From: Micromonospora_H sonneratiae
Lineage (GTDB): Bacteria > Actinomycetota > Actinomycetes > Mycobacteriales > Micromonosporaceae
Length of the DNA stretch: 64,000 nucleotides
Reading direction: 5' to 3'
Assembly (NCBI RefSeq): GCF_042679305.1
Contig: NZ_JBHTMP010000020.1
Location: forward strand, 1-64,000
This document shows positions 15,254 to 24,137 of the stretch, one piece after another. A model generated the notes under the pieces. The model saw only the letters and a program-made list of their open reading frames with translations, was not told where the DNA came from and did no database searches. The stretch's first letter is position 1, and every line of letters starts with the position of its first letter. Position numbers and translations under genes: made by a program.

Positions 15254-16681
15254 GTGCAATGGGAGATCGTGGCGGGTGTACTGGGTGGCCTGGCGGTGGG
15301 ACTGGCCGCCGGACCGCTGCTGGTACGCCGTCGGCGTCGATTGTTGCCCCCTCCGGTCGAGGTGGGAAGCCCTTCGACCGCGCCGGTCGGCCCGGCCGCC
15401 GGTCACGCCACGTCACCGGCCCCGGAACCCCCCGCGCCGGCCATCCCCGGTCGGGGCCACGTCGACCGAGGCCGGGGTCATGCCGGGTCAGGTCGGGACC
15501 ATCCCGAACGGGTGGAAACCGGGCGGGAACGGCTGGACGATCAGCCGGGCGGACCCGCCGGACTGGGCCGTAAGACCATCGACTCGCTACAGGTCGGCGT
15601 CGTGGTGCTCGACACGAAGGACAGCCCGATCCTGATCAACCCCGCTGCGCGGGCGATGGGGCTGCTGCGCGCCGGGTCCGGGCCGGGAACCATCGCCGCA
15701 CACCCGATCGTCCGTACCCTGGCCGGGCAGGTACGCCGCACCGGTGTGCGGCGCGAGATCGAGCTCGACCTGCCGCGTGGCCGCGATGGTGCCACCCACG
15801 ACCCGCTCGGCGTGCACCTGCGGGCCATGGGACTCGGCGGGGGGTACGTCGCCGTCGAAGCGTCGGACGCGACCGAGGCACACCGCGTCGCGCGGGTACG
15901 GCGGGACTTCGTGGCCAACGTCAGCCACGAGTTGAAGACCCCGATTGGTGCACTTGCGCTACTGGCCGAGGCGCTGGTGGACGCCACCGACCCGGGCGAC
16001 GACGGTGCCGGACCGGCGACCACCCCGTCCGAGGACGTCATGGCGGCCCGGCGCTTCGCCGAGCGCATCCAGCACGAGTCGACCCGTCTCGGCCGACTGG
16101 TCAACGAACTGCTCGAACTCACCCGGTTGCAGGGGGCCGAACCGCTGCCCGCGCCGGACCCGGTCTCGGTGGACTGGGTGCTGGCCGAGGTCGTCGACCG
16201 GACCCGTACCGCCGCAGCCGCCCGACGGATCGAGATCACCGTCGTTGGCCAACCGGGCCTCATCACGTACGGTAGTGACAGCCAACTGGCCACGGCCGTC
16301 TCCAACCTGGTGGAGAACGCCATCGCCTACTCCGGCGAGGAAACCGAAGTGACCGTGGCTACCCGGGGTGACGACGAGCACATCGAGATCGCGGTGACCG
16401 ACCAGGGACCCGGAATCGCCCCGAACGACGTCGACCGGATCTTCGAGCGGTTCTACCGGGCGGACCAGGCCCGCTCGCGGGCGACCGGTGGCACCGGACT
16501 GGGGCTGGCGATCGTCAAGCACATCGCGACCAATCACGGCGGACGAGTGGAAGTCTCCAGCACGCTTGGGGGAGGATCGACGTTTACCCTGCGGCTTCCG
16601 GCGCGACCACCGGACGCCCTGCTGCCGCCACCGCCGCCTGCTGATATCGAGACCGGTTCGGCCGAACTCCGCCAGGCCTGA
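15254..16681 (+). CDS. senX3: Sensor histidine kinase SenX3 (PhoR-type)
   Basis: 475 aa membrane sensor kinase. One N-terminal hydrophobic segment (residues 5-24) is followed by an Arg cluster, a PAS-like domain (about 108-210, starting TIDSLQVGVVVLD), the DHp helix with phospho-accepting His225 in FVANVSHELKTP, and a HATPase domain with N-box NLVENAIAYS, G1 DQGPGIA and G2 GTGLGLAIV. It phosphorylates RegX3 under phosphate limitation. GTG start at 15254; an upstream ATG would prepend a polar 26-residue leader before the membrane segment. The linker at about 35-105 is longer and more Pro/Gly-rich than expected. Confidence 0.94.
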   Translation: MQWEIVAGVLGGLAVGLAAGPLLVRRRRRLLPPPVEVGSPSTAPVGPAAGHATSPAPEPPAPAIPGRGHVDRGRGHAGSGRDHPERVETGRERLDDQPGGPAGLGRKTIDSLQVGVVVLDTKDSPILINPAARAMGLLRAGSGPGTIAAHPIVRTLAGQVRRTGVRREIELDLPRGRDGATHDPLGVHLRAMGLGGGYVAVEASDATEAHRVARVRRDFVANVSHELKTPIGALALLAEALVDATDPGDDGAGPATTPSEDVMAARRFAERIQHESTRLGRLVNELLELTRLQGAEPLPAPDPVSVDWVLAEVVDRTRTAAAARRIEITVVGQPGLITYGSDSQLATAVSNLVENAIAYSGEETEVTVATRGDDEHIEIAVTDQGPGIAPNDVDRIFERFYRADQARSRATGGTGLGLAIVKHIATNHGGRVEVSSTLGGGSTFTLRLPARPPDALLPPPPPADIETGSAELRQA

Positions 16682-16701
16682 CAGAGGAAAGGAAAGATCC
16701 G

Positions 16702-17385
16702 TTGAGCCGCGTTCTCGTGGTCGAGGATGAAGAATCGTTCTCCGATGCCCTCTCCTACATGCTCCGCAAGGAAGGGTTCGAGGTATCGGTCGCTGCCACC
16801 GGCCCGGAGGCACTCACCGAGTTCGACCGGACCGGCGCGGACATCGTCCTTCTCGACCTGATGCTGCCCGAGATGTCCGGTACGGAAGTGTGCCGTCAGC
16901 TGCGTCAGCGTTCCCGCGTGCCGATCATCATGGTCACCGCCCGGGACAGCGAGATCGACAAGGTGGTCGGGCTGGAGATCGGGGCCGACGACTACGTCAC
17001 CAAGCCGTACTCGCCCCGGGAACTGGTCGCCCGGATCCGGGCGGTGCTGCGTCGGCAGTCCACCGAGCCGGTCGACGAGTCCGCCGCGACCCTCTCCGCC
17101 GGCCCCGTACGGATGGACGTCGAGCGGCACGTGGTCACCGTCAGCGGCAGTTCCGTACAGCTGCCACTCAAGGAGTTCGAGCTGCTTGAGCTGCTGCTCC
17201 GCAACGCCGGTCGGGTACTGACCCGGGGACAGCTCATCGACCGGGTCTGGGGAGCCGACTACGTCGGTGACACCAAGACCCTGGACGTGCACGTCAAGCG
17301 GCTGCGCTCCAAGATCGAACCGGAGCCGTCGGCGCCCCGGTTCATCGTCACCGTCCGTGGACTGGGCTACAAGTTCGAGCCGTGA
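16702..17385 (+). CDS. regX3: Response regulator RegX3 (PhoP-type, OmpR family)
   Basis: 227 aa. The receiver domain (1-120) has acidic residues Glu8/Asp9, phospho-acceptor Asp52 in LLDLMLPEMSG, Thr in VTARD and Lys in TKPYSPREL. The C-terminal winged helix (about 130-227) has the OmpR features LLELLLRNAGRVLTRGQLIDRVW and TLDVHVKRLRSKIE. TTG start with AGGAAAGGAAAG upstream. It lies 20 bp after senX3, in the same transcript. It should bind PHO-box repeats such as those at 15143-15181 and control phosphate-starvation genes. Confidence 0.96.
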   Translation: MSRVLVVEDEESFSDALSYMLRKEGFEVSVAATGPEALTEFDRTGADIVLLDLMLPEMSGTEVCRQLRQRSRVPIIMVTARDSEIDKVVGLEIGADDYVTKPYSPRELVARIRAVLRRQSTEPVDESAATLSAGPVRMDVERHVVTVSGSSVQLPLKEFELLELLLRNAGRVLTRGQLIDRVWGADYVGDTKTLDVHVKRLRSKIEPEPSAPRFIVTVRGLGYKFEP

Positions 17386-17389
17386 CCCG

Positions 17390-17489
17390 CTGCACCCGGC
17401 CCTGACCGCTGCACCCGGCCCTGACCGCTGGTTTCCGGTCCCGACCGGCTGGTTCCCGGCCCTGACCAGCTGGTTCTAGCCCTGACCAG
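17390..17489. repeat. Five short degenerate tandem repeats between regX3 and the next gene
   Basis: Units of 19-21 bp of the form CTG(CAC or GTT)CCGGCCCTGACC run from 17390 to 17489. The first two are identical and the rest diverged. The last unit extends into the final codons and stop of the convergent gene. Confidence 0.8.
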
Positions 17490-18303
17490 CCGACTCCTGG
17501 CGGACGGTGGCAGGGTGCGCAGCCACCAGGCCCTGCCGGGCACGCTGAGCGCACAGATCGGCCAGCAGGGCGTACGCCTCCTTGCCGATCAGCGCGGTCA
17601 ACTCCGGTGCGTACGACAGGTACATGGCCTCCGTGCCGACGTGCGCCTCCGGTGCCGAAGTACACCACCAGTCGAGGTCGTGCCCGCCCGAGCCCCAGCC
17701 GCGCCGGTCGAACTCGGACAGCGTCGACACCAGCACCTTGGTGCCGTCCGGGCGCTCGGTCCAGTCCTGGTCCCGGCGTACCGGCAACTGCCAGCACACG
17801 TCCGGCTTGTACTCCAGCGGATGCACGCCGTCGCGGATCGCCTGGGCATGCAGGGCACAGCCACCCCCGCCAGGGAAGTTGGCGTCGTTGAGGAAGACAC
17901 ACGGTCCGTCTTCGTGGGTGGCCGTACGCCGGGCCGGGTTCTCCCCGTCGATGGTGTCCATCTCGGTGTAGCTGTCGAACCCACGGCGGTAGTGCTGCCA
18001 GGTCTCCCGGGTGAGCCGTCGCGCGGCCGTACGCACCCGTTTCTCGTCGTCGGAATCGGTGAAGAACGCGCCGTGCGAGCAGCAACCGTCGGCGGCCCGG
18101 CCGGCGATGATGCCATGGCAGGACCTGCCGAAGACACACGTCCAGCGGGACAGCAGCCAGGTCAGGTCGGCCCGGATCAGATGCTCGGCGTCCGCCGGGT
18201 CGGCGAACTCGATCCACTCCCGGGGGAAGTCGAGACCCACCTCCCGGCTACGGGGATCCCCCGGATCCTCGACCAGTACGCGCAGTTGCTGACGGCTCGA
18301 CAC
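17476..18303 (-). CDS. Conserved Cys-rich actinobacterial protein of unknown function
   Basis: 275 aa soluble protein with a cysteine/histidine pattern: CVFGRSCHGI (about 56-65), GCCSHGAFF (about 73-81), PCVFLND and GGGGCALHAQ (about 133-152) and later WWC. The spacing suggests a metal site reminiscent of YkgJ/DUF3109-type Cys clusters, but I cannot assign it firmly. A conserved hypothetical gene sits next to ppx at the same place in mycobacteria (Rv0495c, from memory). No signal peptide. It is convergent with regX3 and divergent from Ppx/GppA. Function unknown. Confidence 0.8.
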   Translation of the reverse strand: MSSRQQLRVLVEDPGDPRSREVGLDFPREWIEFADPADAEHLIRADLTWLLSRWTCVFGRSCHGIIAGRAADGCCSHGAFFTDSDDEKRVRTAARRLTRETWQHYRRGFDSYTEMDTIDGENPARRTATHEDGPCVFLNDANFPGGGGCALHAQAIRDGVHPLEYKPDVCWQLPVRRDQDWTERPDGTKVLVSTLSEFDRRGWGSGGHDLDWWCTSAPEAHVGTEAMYLSYAPELTALIGKEAYALLADLCAQRARQGLVAAHPATVRQESAGQG

Positions 18304-18410
18304 CTGGTCAGCGTACGCCTGACTGGACTGTGGGGCCGGTTGGCCGGGTTCCCCGGCGCGCTGTGCCCGACTCCGCCGTCCGGTTCGTACCAGGCCCTAA
18401 GGTGCTCGAC

Positions 18411-19379
18411 ATGCGACTGGGTGTGCTCGACGTCGGCTCCAACACCGTCCACCTGCTCGTCGTGGATGCCCACCACGGCGGCCACCCCTGGCCGGCGCAC
18501 TCCGAGAAGCACACGCTACGTCTGGCCGAGCAGATCGGCCCGGACGGCAGGTTGTCCGATCCGGGAGTGGATGCGCTGGTGACGGCGGTTGCGGAGGCGA
18601 AGAGCGCGGCGGCCCGGCAGGGCGTCGAGGACCTGATCGCCTTCGCCACATCCGCGGTCCGGGACGCGACCAACTCCGGACAGGTGCTGGACCGGGTAGG
18701 CGACCAGACCGGCGTACGGCTGCGGTTGCTGGCCGGTGCCGAGGAGGCGCGGTTGACCTTCCTCGCGGTGCGGCGTTGGTTCGGCTGGTCAGCGGGGCGG
18801 CTGTTGACCGTCGACATCGGCGGCGGATCGCTGGAGGTGGCGGCCGGTATCGACGAGGAGCCGGAAATCGCACTGTCCCTGCCGCTCGGGGCCGGGCGGT
18901 TGACCCGGGACAAACTCGGGCTCGCCCCCGGTGGGGACGCGCCGCCGTCCGCGCAGGCTGTCAAGGAACTACAGGAGTACGTCAACTCGCTACTTGATCC
19001 GATGGTGGAGCAGGTGACCCAGCTGGGCTGGGACCGGCCGGTGGCCACCTCGAAGACGTTGCGGGTGCTGGCCCGGCTGACCGGGGCCGCCCCCACACGG
19101 GCTGGCCTGTGGGCCCGGCGGAGCCTGCCCCGGGGCGGGTTGAAACAGGTGCTCGGCTTCATCCGGCACCTTCCGCCGGCCAGGCTGACGGAACTGGAGG
19201 GAGTCAGCGTCAGCCGTGCCCACCAGTTGCTGGCCGGTGCGATCGTGGCCGATGCGATCATGCGCCGGCTCGGTCTGGAGAGCCTGGACATCTGCCCGTG
19301 GGCGGTACGGGAAGGCGTCATTCTGCGTCAACTGGAGCAGGTCAGCGACGAACCGGACAGGACGCCGAACACCGGGTGA
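18411..19379 (+). CDS. Ppx/GppA-family phosphatase
   Basis: 322 aa of the ASKHA fold. The first phosphate loop is LGVLDVGSNTVHLLV at the N-terminus; the second is TVDIGGGSLEVAAG near 145. FATSAVRDATN and LPLGAGRLTRD are also typical. The family hydrolyses polyphosphate (Ppx) or pppGpp (GppA); sequence alone does not decide, and at this length only the two-domain core is present. The ATG at 18411 starts the first strand directly. Placement beside SenX3-RegX3 agrees with a phosphate or stringent-response role. Confidence 0.92.
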   Translation: MRLGVLDVGSNTVHLLVVDAHHGGHPWPAHSEKHTLRLAEQIGPDGRLSDPGVDALVTAVAEAKSAAARQGVEDLIAFATSAVRDATNSGQVLDRVGDQTGVRLRLLAGAEEARLTFLAVRRWFGWSAGRLLTVDIGGGSLEVAAGIDEEPEIALSLPLGAGRLTRDKLGLAPGGDAPPSAQAVKELQEYVNSLLDPMVEQVTQLGWDRPVATSKTLRVLARLTGAAPTRAGLWARRSLPRGGLKQVLGFIRHLPPARLTELEGVSVSRAHQLLAGAIVADAIMRRLGLESLDICPWAVREGVILRQLEQVSDEPDRTPNTG

Positions 19380-19513
19380 AGCCGGGTTGATGACCGTCGT
19401 ACGACCGGTGGGGCCCCGGACGGTCGGGCAGACAGCGGCCTGACCGGCGGTAACAGTCGGTACGGAATGATCATCCCGGCGTGGTGGGCGGGGTGGGGCT
19501 ACCCTTGATAACC

Positions 19514-20368
19514 GTGACTCCTCGTGTGCCCTTCGCAGATACCGAGGCGGCCGCAGCACATCCGAGCCGTCCCGAGACTCCGGTCCTCCTGTCCAGTTCG
19601 TCGGTGTTCCCCGAGCCGACCGCAGCAGCCTTCGAAATGGCCGCGACCCTCGGTTACGACGGCGTCGAGGTGATGGTCTGGACCGATGCGGTGAGCCAGG
19701 ACGCCGGGGCACTACGCGGACTGGCCGATCACTACGGCGTGTCGATCGGATCGATCCACGCCCCCTGCCTGCTGGTCACCCAACGAGTGTGGAGTTCCGA
19801 CCCGTGGGAGCGGCTGCGCCGCTCGGCGGTACTGGCCGAGACGGTCGGCGCGCCCACCGTCGTTGTACACCCCCCGTTCACCTGGCAACGTGACTACGCC
19901 CGGACCTTCGCCACCGGGCTGAGCCGACTCGCCGCGCAGCACCCCGACGTGCGCTTCGCCGTGGAGAACATGTTCCCGGTACGCATGGCCGGGCGGATGT
20001 TCGTGCCGTACCTGCCCGGCTGGAACCCCACCGAGACCGGCTACGACTCCTACACCCTCGACCTCTCGCACTGCGCCGCCGCGCACACCGACGCCCTTGC
20101 CCTGGCCGACCGCATGGGGGACCAGTTGGCGCACGTACACCTGGGCGACGGCACCGGCGAAGGACGAGACGAGCACCTGGTGCCCGGTCGGGGCAACCAG
20201 CCCTGCGGCGAACTGCTGGCGTCCCTGGCCGGACGCGGCTTCACCGGGTCGGTCGCGGTCGAGGTGGCGACCCGGCGAGCGAAGAGCCGCGCGGTCCGGG
20301 AAGCCGACCTGCGGGCATCACTGGAGTTCGCCCGTCAGCACCTCGCCGCACCAACCCCGGTGAGCTGA
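19514..20368 (+). CDS. Sugar phosphate isomerase/epimerase (TIM barrel, AP endonuclease 2 fold)
   Basis: 284 aa TIM barrel of the xylose isomerase-like superfamily. Strand motifs include GYDGVEVMVW, VSIGSIHAPCLLV, PTVVVHPPF, VRFAVENMFP, YTLDLSHCAA and LAHVHLGDGTG. The His, Glu and Asp residues at strand ends resemble the metal site of the family. The exact substrate is not predictable. It follows Ppx/GppA as in mycobacteria (Rv0498, from memory). Start uncertain: GTG at 19514 is chosen, an in-frame GTG at 19481 would add 11 residues, and neither has a clear ribosome site. Confidence 0.87.
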   Translation: MTPRVPFADTEAAAAHPSRPETPVLLSSSSVFPEPTAAAFEMAATLGYDGVEVMVWTDAVSQDAGALRGLADHYGVSIGSIHAPCLLVTQRVWSSDPWERLRRSAVLAETVGAPTVVVHPPFTWQRDYARTFATGLSRLAAQHPDVRFAVENMFPVRMAGRMFVPYLPGWNPTETGYDSYTLDLSHCAAAHTDALALADRMGDQLAHVHLGDGTGEGRDEHLVPGRGNQPCGELLASLAGRGFTGSVAVEVATRRAKSRAVREADLRASLEFARQHLAAPTPVS

Positions 20369-20372
20369 GCTG

Positions 20373-20714
20373 CTGGCCGCGCCTTCGGCACGGCGGCTCG
20401 CTTCGCGTCGCGCCGCCCCATGCGTCGTCTGGGTTGCTGGCCCTCGCTTTGCTCGGGCGGCTCGCTCCGCGTCGCGCCGCCCCATGCGTCGTCTTCGTCC
20501 TGCGCGCACGTCGGCTGCGCCGCGTGTGCTCGGACTCCAGACGACGCGGCGGCGCTCGGTCGACTCGCTGAGTTTCTGGCCGCGCCTTCGGCACGGCGGC
20601 TCGCTTCGCGTCGCGCCGCCCAGTGCGTCGTCTTCGTCCTGCGCGCACGTCGGCTGCGCCGCGTGTGCTCGGACTCCAGACGACGCGGCGGCGCTCGGTC
20701 GACTCGCGGGACTC
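20373..20714. repeat. GC-rich repeat array with 139-bp period (fills 389-bp intergenic gap)
   Basis: One partial copy (20373-20436) and two longer copies (20437-20575, 20576-20714) share CTGGCCGCGCCTTCGGCACG, a GGCGGCTCGC...GCGCCGCC hairpin and a long near-identical block ending CTCGGTCGACTCG. GCGTCGTCTGG and its complement CCAGACGACGC recur, so copies can fold on themselves. Open frames over it exist only because of the GC bias. It resembles a REP or MITE-like dispersed element. The remainder of the gap (20715-20757) is plain. Confidence 0.85.
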
Positions 20715-20757
20715 CCGGGCCCTGGGGCGGGCGGCCCGGTTTGACTCGCGGGTTGGC

Positions 20758-21306
20758 TTAGACGGCTGTGAGGGAGGGTTCGCTGGTGGCGGCGCGCTTG
20801 CGGGCCCGGTGTGCGGCGACGTGCGACCGGGTGGCGCAGCGTTCCGAGCAGAAGCGACGGCAGCAGTTGGACGAGGTGTCCAGGTAGACGTTGCCGCACC
20901 GGGTGTCGGCGCAGACACCGAAACGGGCGCTGCCGTACTCGCACAGCCACACCGACAGCCCCCAGACAGCGCCGGCGAGGAACTCGGAGCTGACCGAGGC
21001 CCCACGGCTGGTCACGTGCATGTGCCAGTCGCTGGAGTCGTGCCCCGAGATCCTTGGCTGTACGGGGAACGCCTCAAGCAGCGTGTTGAGTTCGGCCACC
21101 GCGTCCGCGTCGCGTCCGGAGGTGCCGTACTCGAAGACGTCGCGGAGGCGCTTCTGGGCGCGCCGGAAAATTGCCACGTCCCGATCCGAGACTTCGTCCC
21201 GCATCCATATCTGATCTTCGGTGAAGAGAGCCTTCAAGTCGTCGAGGTCGTCCAGGCGCGCGTTGACTAGGTCAACTCCGGTCCGGGCGTACGCGTCGAA
21301 GTTCAC
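20758..21306 (-). CDS. CGNR zinc-finger domain protein
   Basis: 182 aa. The C-terminal region (about 133-165) has the CGNR pattern C-x4-CGNV followed by SSNCCRRFCSERCATR, which binds zinc and probably DNA. The N-terminal ABATE-like helical domain includes RDVAIFRRAQKRLRDVFEYG. Such proteins are thought to be stress- or ligand-linked transcription regulators in actinobacteria; that role is inferred from the family. It is flanked by the repeat array and transcribed away from the proline dehydrogenase gene, 173 bp apart. Confidence 0.9.
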   Translation of the reverse strand: MNFDAYARTGVDLVNARLDDLDDLKALFTEDQIWMRDEVSDRDVAIFRRAQKRLRDVFEYGTSGRDADAVAELNTLLEAFPVQPRISGHDSSDWHMHVTSRGASVSSEFLAGAVWGLSVWLCEYGSARFGVCADTRCGNVYLDTSSNCCRRFCSERCATRSHVAAHRARKRAATSEPSLTAV

Positions 21307-21479
21307 CCGATAACCGTAGACGACTTCCGCTGTCTCGGCGCGCTCACGTAGTGACGGCGGAACCAGGGGTAGTCATCAAGGTTCGGATATGGGCATATTG
21401 GGTGACGACGGCGGTACGGTTAATCCCGTCCTGACCTGCTGCCCGAATACCGACAACCGGTTCGCGTTACGCTCCCCCC

Positions 21480-22400
21480 ATGCTGCGTTCGGTCATCCTT
21501 GCTGCGTCCCGGTCATCCCGGGTCGAGCGCCTTGTCGAGACGGCTCCGTACACCCGGGATGTGGTACGCCGGTTCGTTGCCGGCACCTCCACCGCTGACG
21601 TGCTGGGCGTGACCCGCAAGCTTGTCGCGGGTGGCCTCGCGGTGACCATCGACTTCCTGGGCGAGGACACGGTCAACCCTGATCAGGCCATCGCCACCCG
21701 GGACGGCTATCTCGCCCTGCTGGCTGCGCTCGCGGAGGCCGGCCAGACACCTGCGGCCGAGGTCAGCGTGAAGCTGTCCGCCCTCGGCCAGAAGTTCGAT
21801 GAGGAGTTGGCGTACGAGTGCGCCCGGGCGATCTGCGCGGCAGCCGCCGAGGCGGGCACCACGGTCACCCTGGACATGGAGGACCACACCACCACCGACT
21901 CGACCCTGGACGTCCTGGCCAAGTTGCGCGACGAGTACCCGTCCACCGGTGCCGTGCTACAGGCGTACCTGCGCCGGACCGAGTCCGACTGCCGGGAATT
22001 GGCCACCGCCGGTTCCCGGGTACGGCTGTGCAAAGGCGCATATCGGGAACCCGAATCCGTGGCGTACCAGTCTGCGCAGGATGTGAACAAGTCCTATGTC
22101 CGGTGCATGAACATCCTGATGTCCGGTTCCGGCTATCCGATGCTGGCCACCCACGACCCGCGCCTGATCGCCATCGGCGAGGACCGGGCGCGTTGGTTCG
22201 ACCGGGGGGCGGACGAGTTCGAGTTCCAGATGCTCTACGGCATCCGGCCGGAGGAGCAGGCCCGGCTGTCGGCCGAGGGGCACACCGTTCGGGTCTACCT
22301 GCCGTACGGCACCGACTGGTACGGCTACCTGATGCGCCGTCTCGCCGAGCGTCCGGCGAACCTCATGTTCTTCGCCCGCGCGCTGACGTCGAAGAAGTGA
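21480..22400 (+). CDS. Proline dehydrogenase
   Basis: 306 aa monofunctional FAD enzyme that oxidises L-proline to pyrroline-5-carboxylate. TIM-barrel motifs include VSVKLSALGQ, VTLDMEDHTTTDSTL, VLQAYLRRTESD, VRLCKGAYREPESVAYQ and FEFQMLYGIR; the final VYLPYGTDWYGYLMRRLAERPAN carries the proline-carboxylate-binding Arg pair. Length fits the stand-alone (PutB-type) form. The ATG at 21480 begins the conserved N-terminus. No P5C dehydrogenase is adjacent in the window. A strong hairpin ends the transcript. Confidence 0.94.
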   Translation: MLRSVILAASRSSRVERLVETAPYTRDVVRRFVAGTSTADVLGVTRKLVAGGLAVTIDFLGEDTVNPDQAIATRDGYLALLAALAEAGQTPAAEVSVKLSALGQKFDEELAYECARAICAAAAEAGTTVTLDMEDHTTTDSTLDVLAKLRDEYPSTGAVLQAYLRRTESDCRELATAGSRVRLCKGAYREPESVAYQSAQDVNKSYVRCMNILMSGSGYPMLATHDPRLIAIGEDRARWFDRGADEFEFQMLYGIRPEEQARLSAEGHTVRVYLPYGTDWYGYLMRRLAERPANLMFFARALTSKK

Positions 22401-22424
22401 CCCCCTCGAAGAAGTGACGCCCGG

Positions 22425-22463
22425 GTCCGGCCGGGCCTGCGGTTGTCGCAGGCCCGGCCGGAC
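22425..22463 (+). terminator. Terminator after proline dehydrogenase
   Basis: GTCCGGCCGGGCCTGCG (22425-22441) and its exact complement (22447-22463) form a 17-bp stem with a GTTGT loop, followed by TTCGTCTTTC. It lies 25 bp after the stop. Confidence 0.88.
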
Positions 22464-22514
22464 TTCGTCTTTCGACCGCCTCGTGGGTGAGAGACGGATC
22501 GGCCCGGGGGTGGC

Positions 22515-24014
22515 CTAGCGTTGGTAGCCCAGCAGGGTCATCATTCCCGCCTCGGCGTGGTAGATGTTGTGGCAGTGCACCATCCACAGCCCGGGATTGT
22601 CGGCATCGAAGCTGATCGGCAACGTCTGCCGGGGCAGCACCACCGCGGTGTCCTTGCGCGGGCCGGTCTCGCCGAGGGCGAAGGTGTGCCCGTGCAGGTG
22701 CACCGGATGCCACATCTCGGTGGTGTTGACGAGGTTGATCTGTACCCGTTCGCCGGACCGTACCGGCTCGATGCGGCCAGGGTCGAAGGACAGGTCGTTG
22801 AACCCCCAGTCGTAGCGCATCATGCTGCCGGTGAGCCTCAGGTCGATGGTGCGATCAGGGGCGCGGTCCGGCAACCGGACGGCCTCGGTGGCGACGAGGT
22901 CGCGGTAGCTGACGAGTCTGCCGTTGAGTTCCCTGGGCCGTATGGATGCCGGCGGGGTCCCGCCCGAGCCGGTGCGGACGAGTCCGAGCGCGGTGGCGTT
23001 CTTCCCTTCGGCCAGGGCCACCAGCGGGAACACGCCGTCGGCGAGGGTGACCAGTACGTCGTAACGCTCGCCCATGCCGACGAGCAGTGCGTCGGTGTCG
23101 ACCGGCTGGACCGGGAACCCGTCGGTGTGGGTGACCTGCATCGAGTGACCGGCCAGCGCCACCCGGAAGGCCGTGTCGCCACCGGCGTTGATGATCCGTA
23201 GCCGCAGTCGGGTGCCGGGCCTGCCGCGATAGGCCACCGGGGCGGCCGGAAGCCGGCCGTTGAGGAGGAAGTGCGGGTAGCTGACGTCCCCCGCGTCGCC
23301 GCCGAGGAGTCGACTGGACGACCCGCCCATCTGGTGCCCGCCCATCTGGTGCCCGTTGCCCATCATGCCGGCTCGAAGCTGCTTGAACTCCCGGTCGGGG
23401 TCGCGGCCGTCGATCCCGTCCAGCCAGTCGTCGAGTACCACGATCCATTCGTCGTCGTACGCGAGTGGCTCTCTCGGGTCCTCGACGATGAGCGGGGCGT
23501 AGAGGCCACGGTCGAGTTGGAGCCCGGCGTGTGGATGGAACCAGTAGGTGCCCGGATGGGCGGCGGTGAACTGGTAGACGTGCTCCCCGCTGGTGGGGAT
23601 CGGTGGTTGGGTGAGATCGGGTACCCCGTCCGCGTCGTTGCGTAGCGCCAGGCCGTGCCAGTGGATGGTGGTGTGGGTGGGCAGCTGGTTGGCGAGGGTG
23701 GCCCGTACGACCTCACCGGCCGTCACCCGGATCGGTCGGCCCGGCAGCACGCCGTCGTAGCTCCAGGTGGTGGTGGTCAGTCCGCCCAGATCGACCGGGC
23801 CGGTGAGCGCGGTGAGCCGTACGTCGCGGATCGTGCCGGGGTTGCGCCTTGTCTCTGCGGTACGTACTTCCTCGCCGTCCGGGGCGACGAAGCTGTCAGC
23901 GGGCTGTCGTTGCCCTCGTCGGTCGCCGGTGCAGGCGGTCAGTACGCCGGTGCCGGCGGCGGCGGCGATCGCCAGGCCGCCCCGCAGCAGGGTACGTCGA
24001 TTGATGGCATTCAT
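22515..24014 (-). CDS. Exported multicopper oxidase
   Basis: 499 aa laccase-type oxidase with cupredoxin domains. Four copper-ligand motifs are visible: HWHG (118-121), HPH (160-162), HPVHLHGH near 437 and HCHNIYHAEAGM (480-491), where the Cys and Met are type-1 copper ligands. The N-terminus has NRRTLLRGG followed by a hydrophobic core and LTACTG, so it may be Tat-exported and lipid-anchored at Cys28. A Met/His-rich segment (NGHQMGGHQMGG) near 225 is typical of cuprous oxidases. Neighbouring Met/His-rich protein supports a copper-tolerance role. Confidence 0.93.
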   Translation of the reverse strand: MNAINRRTLLRGGLAIAAAAGTGVLTACTGDRRGQRQPADSFVAPDGEEVRTAETRRNPGTIRDVRLTALTGPVDLGGLTTTTWSYDGVLPGRPIRVTAGEVVRATLANQLPTHTTIHWHGLALRNDADGVPDLTQPPIPTSGEHVYQFTAAHPGTYWFHPHAGLQLDRGLYAPLIVEDPREPLAYDDEWIVVLDDWLDGIDGRDPDREFKQLRAGMMGNGHQMGGHQMGGSSSRLLGGDAGDVSYPHFLLNGRLPAAPVAYRGRPGTRLRLRIINAGGDTAFRVALAGHSMQVTHTDGFPVQPVDTDALLVGMGERYDVLVTLADGVFPLVALAEGKNATALGLVRTGSGGTPPASIRPRELNGRLVSYRDLVATEAVRLPDRAPDRTIDLRLTGSMMRYDWGFNDLSFDPGRIEPVRSGERVQINLVNTTEMWHPVHLHGHTFALGETGPRKDTAVVLPRQTLPISFDADNPGLWMVHCHNIYHAEAGMMTLLGYQR

Positions 24015-24137
24015 GGTCTGGTCAGCGCCTCACGTTCACGGGTGACGGAACCGGGGCTGGGCGGAGGCCCGCAACCCCGGTCAGAAGGACGGGGTACGGC
24101 AGGGCCGGACATGACGGGTCGCGTCCGGCCGGGCGTC

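Noticed and set aside
20373..20757. Open frames and a possible CRISPR-like array in the repeat region
   Set aside because: Units are 139 bp with near-identical sequence throughout, not short repeats with unique spacers, and no cas genes are in the window.
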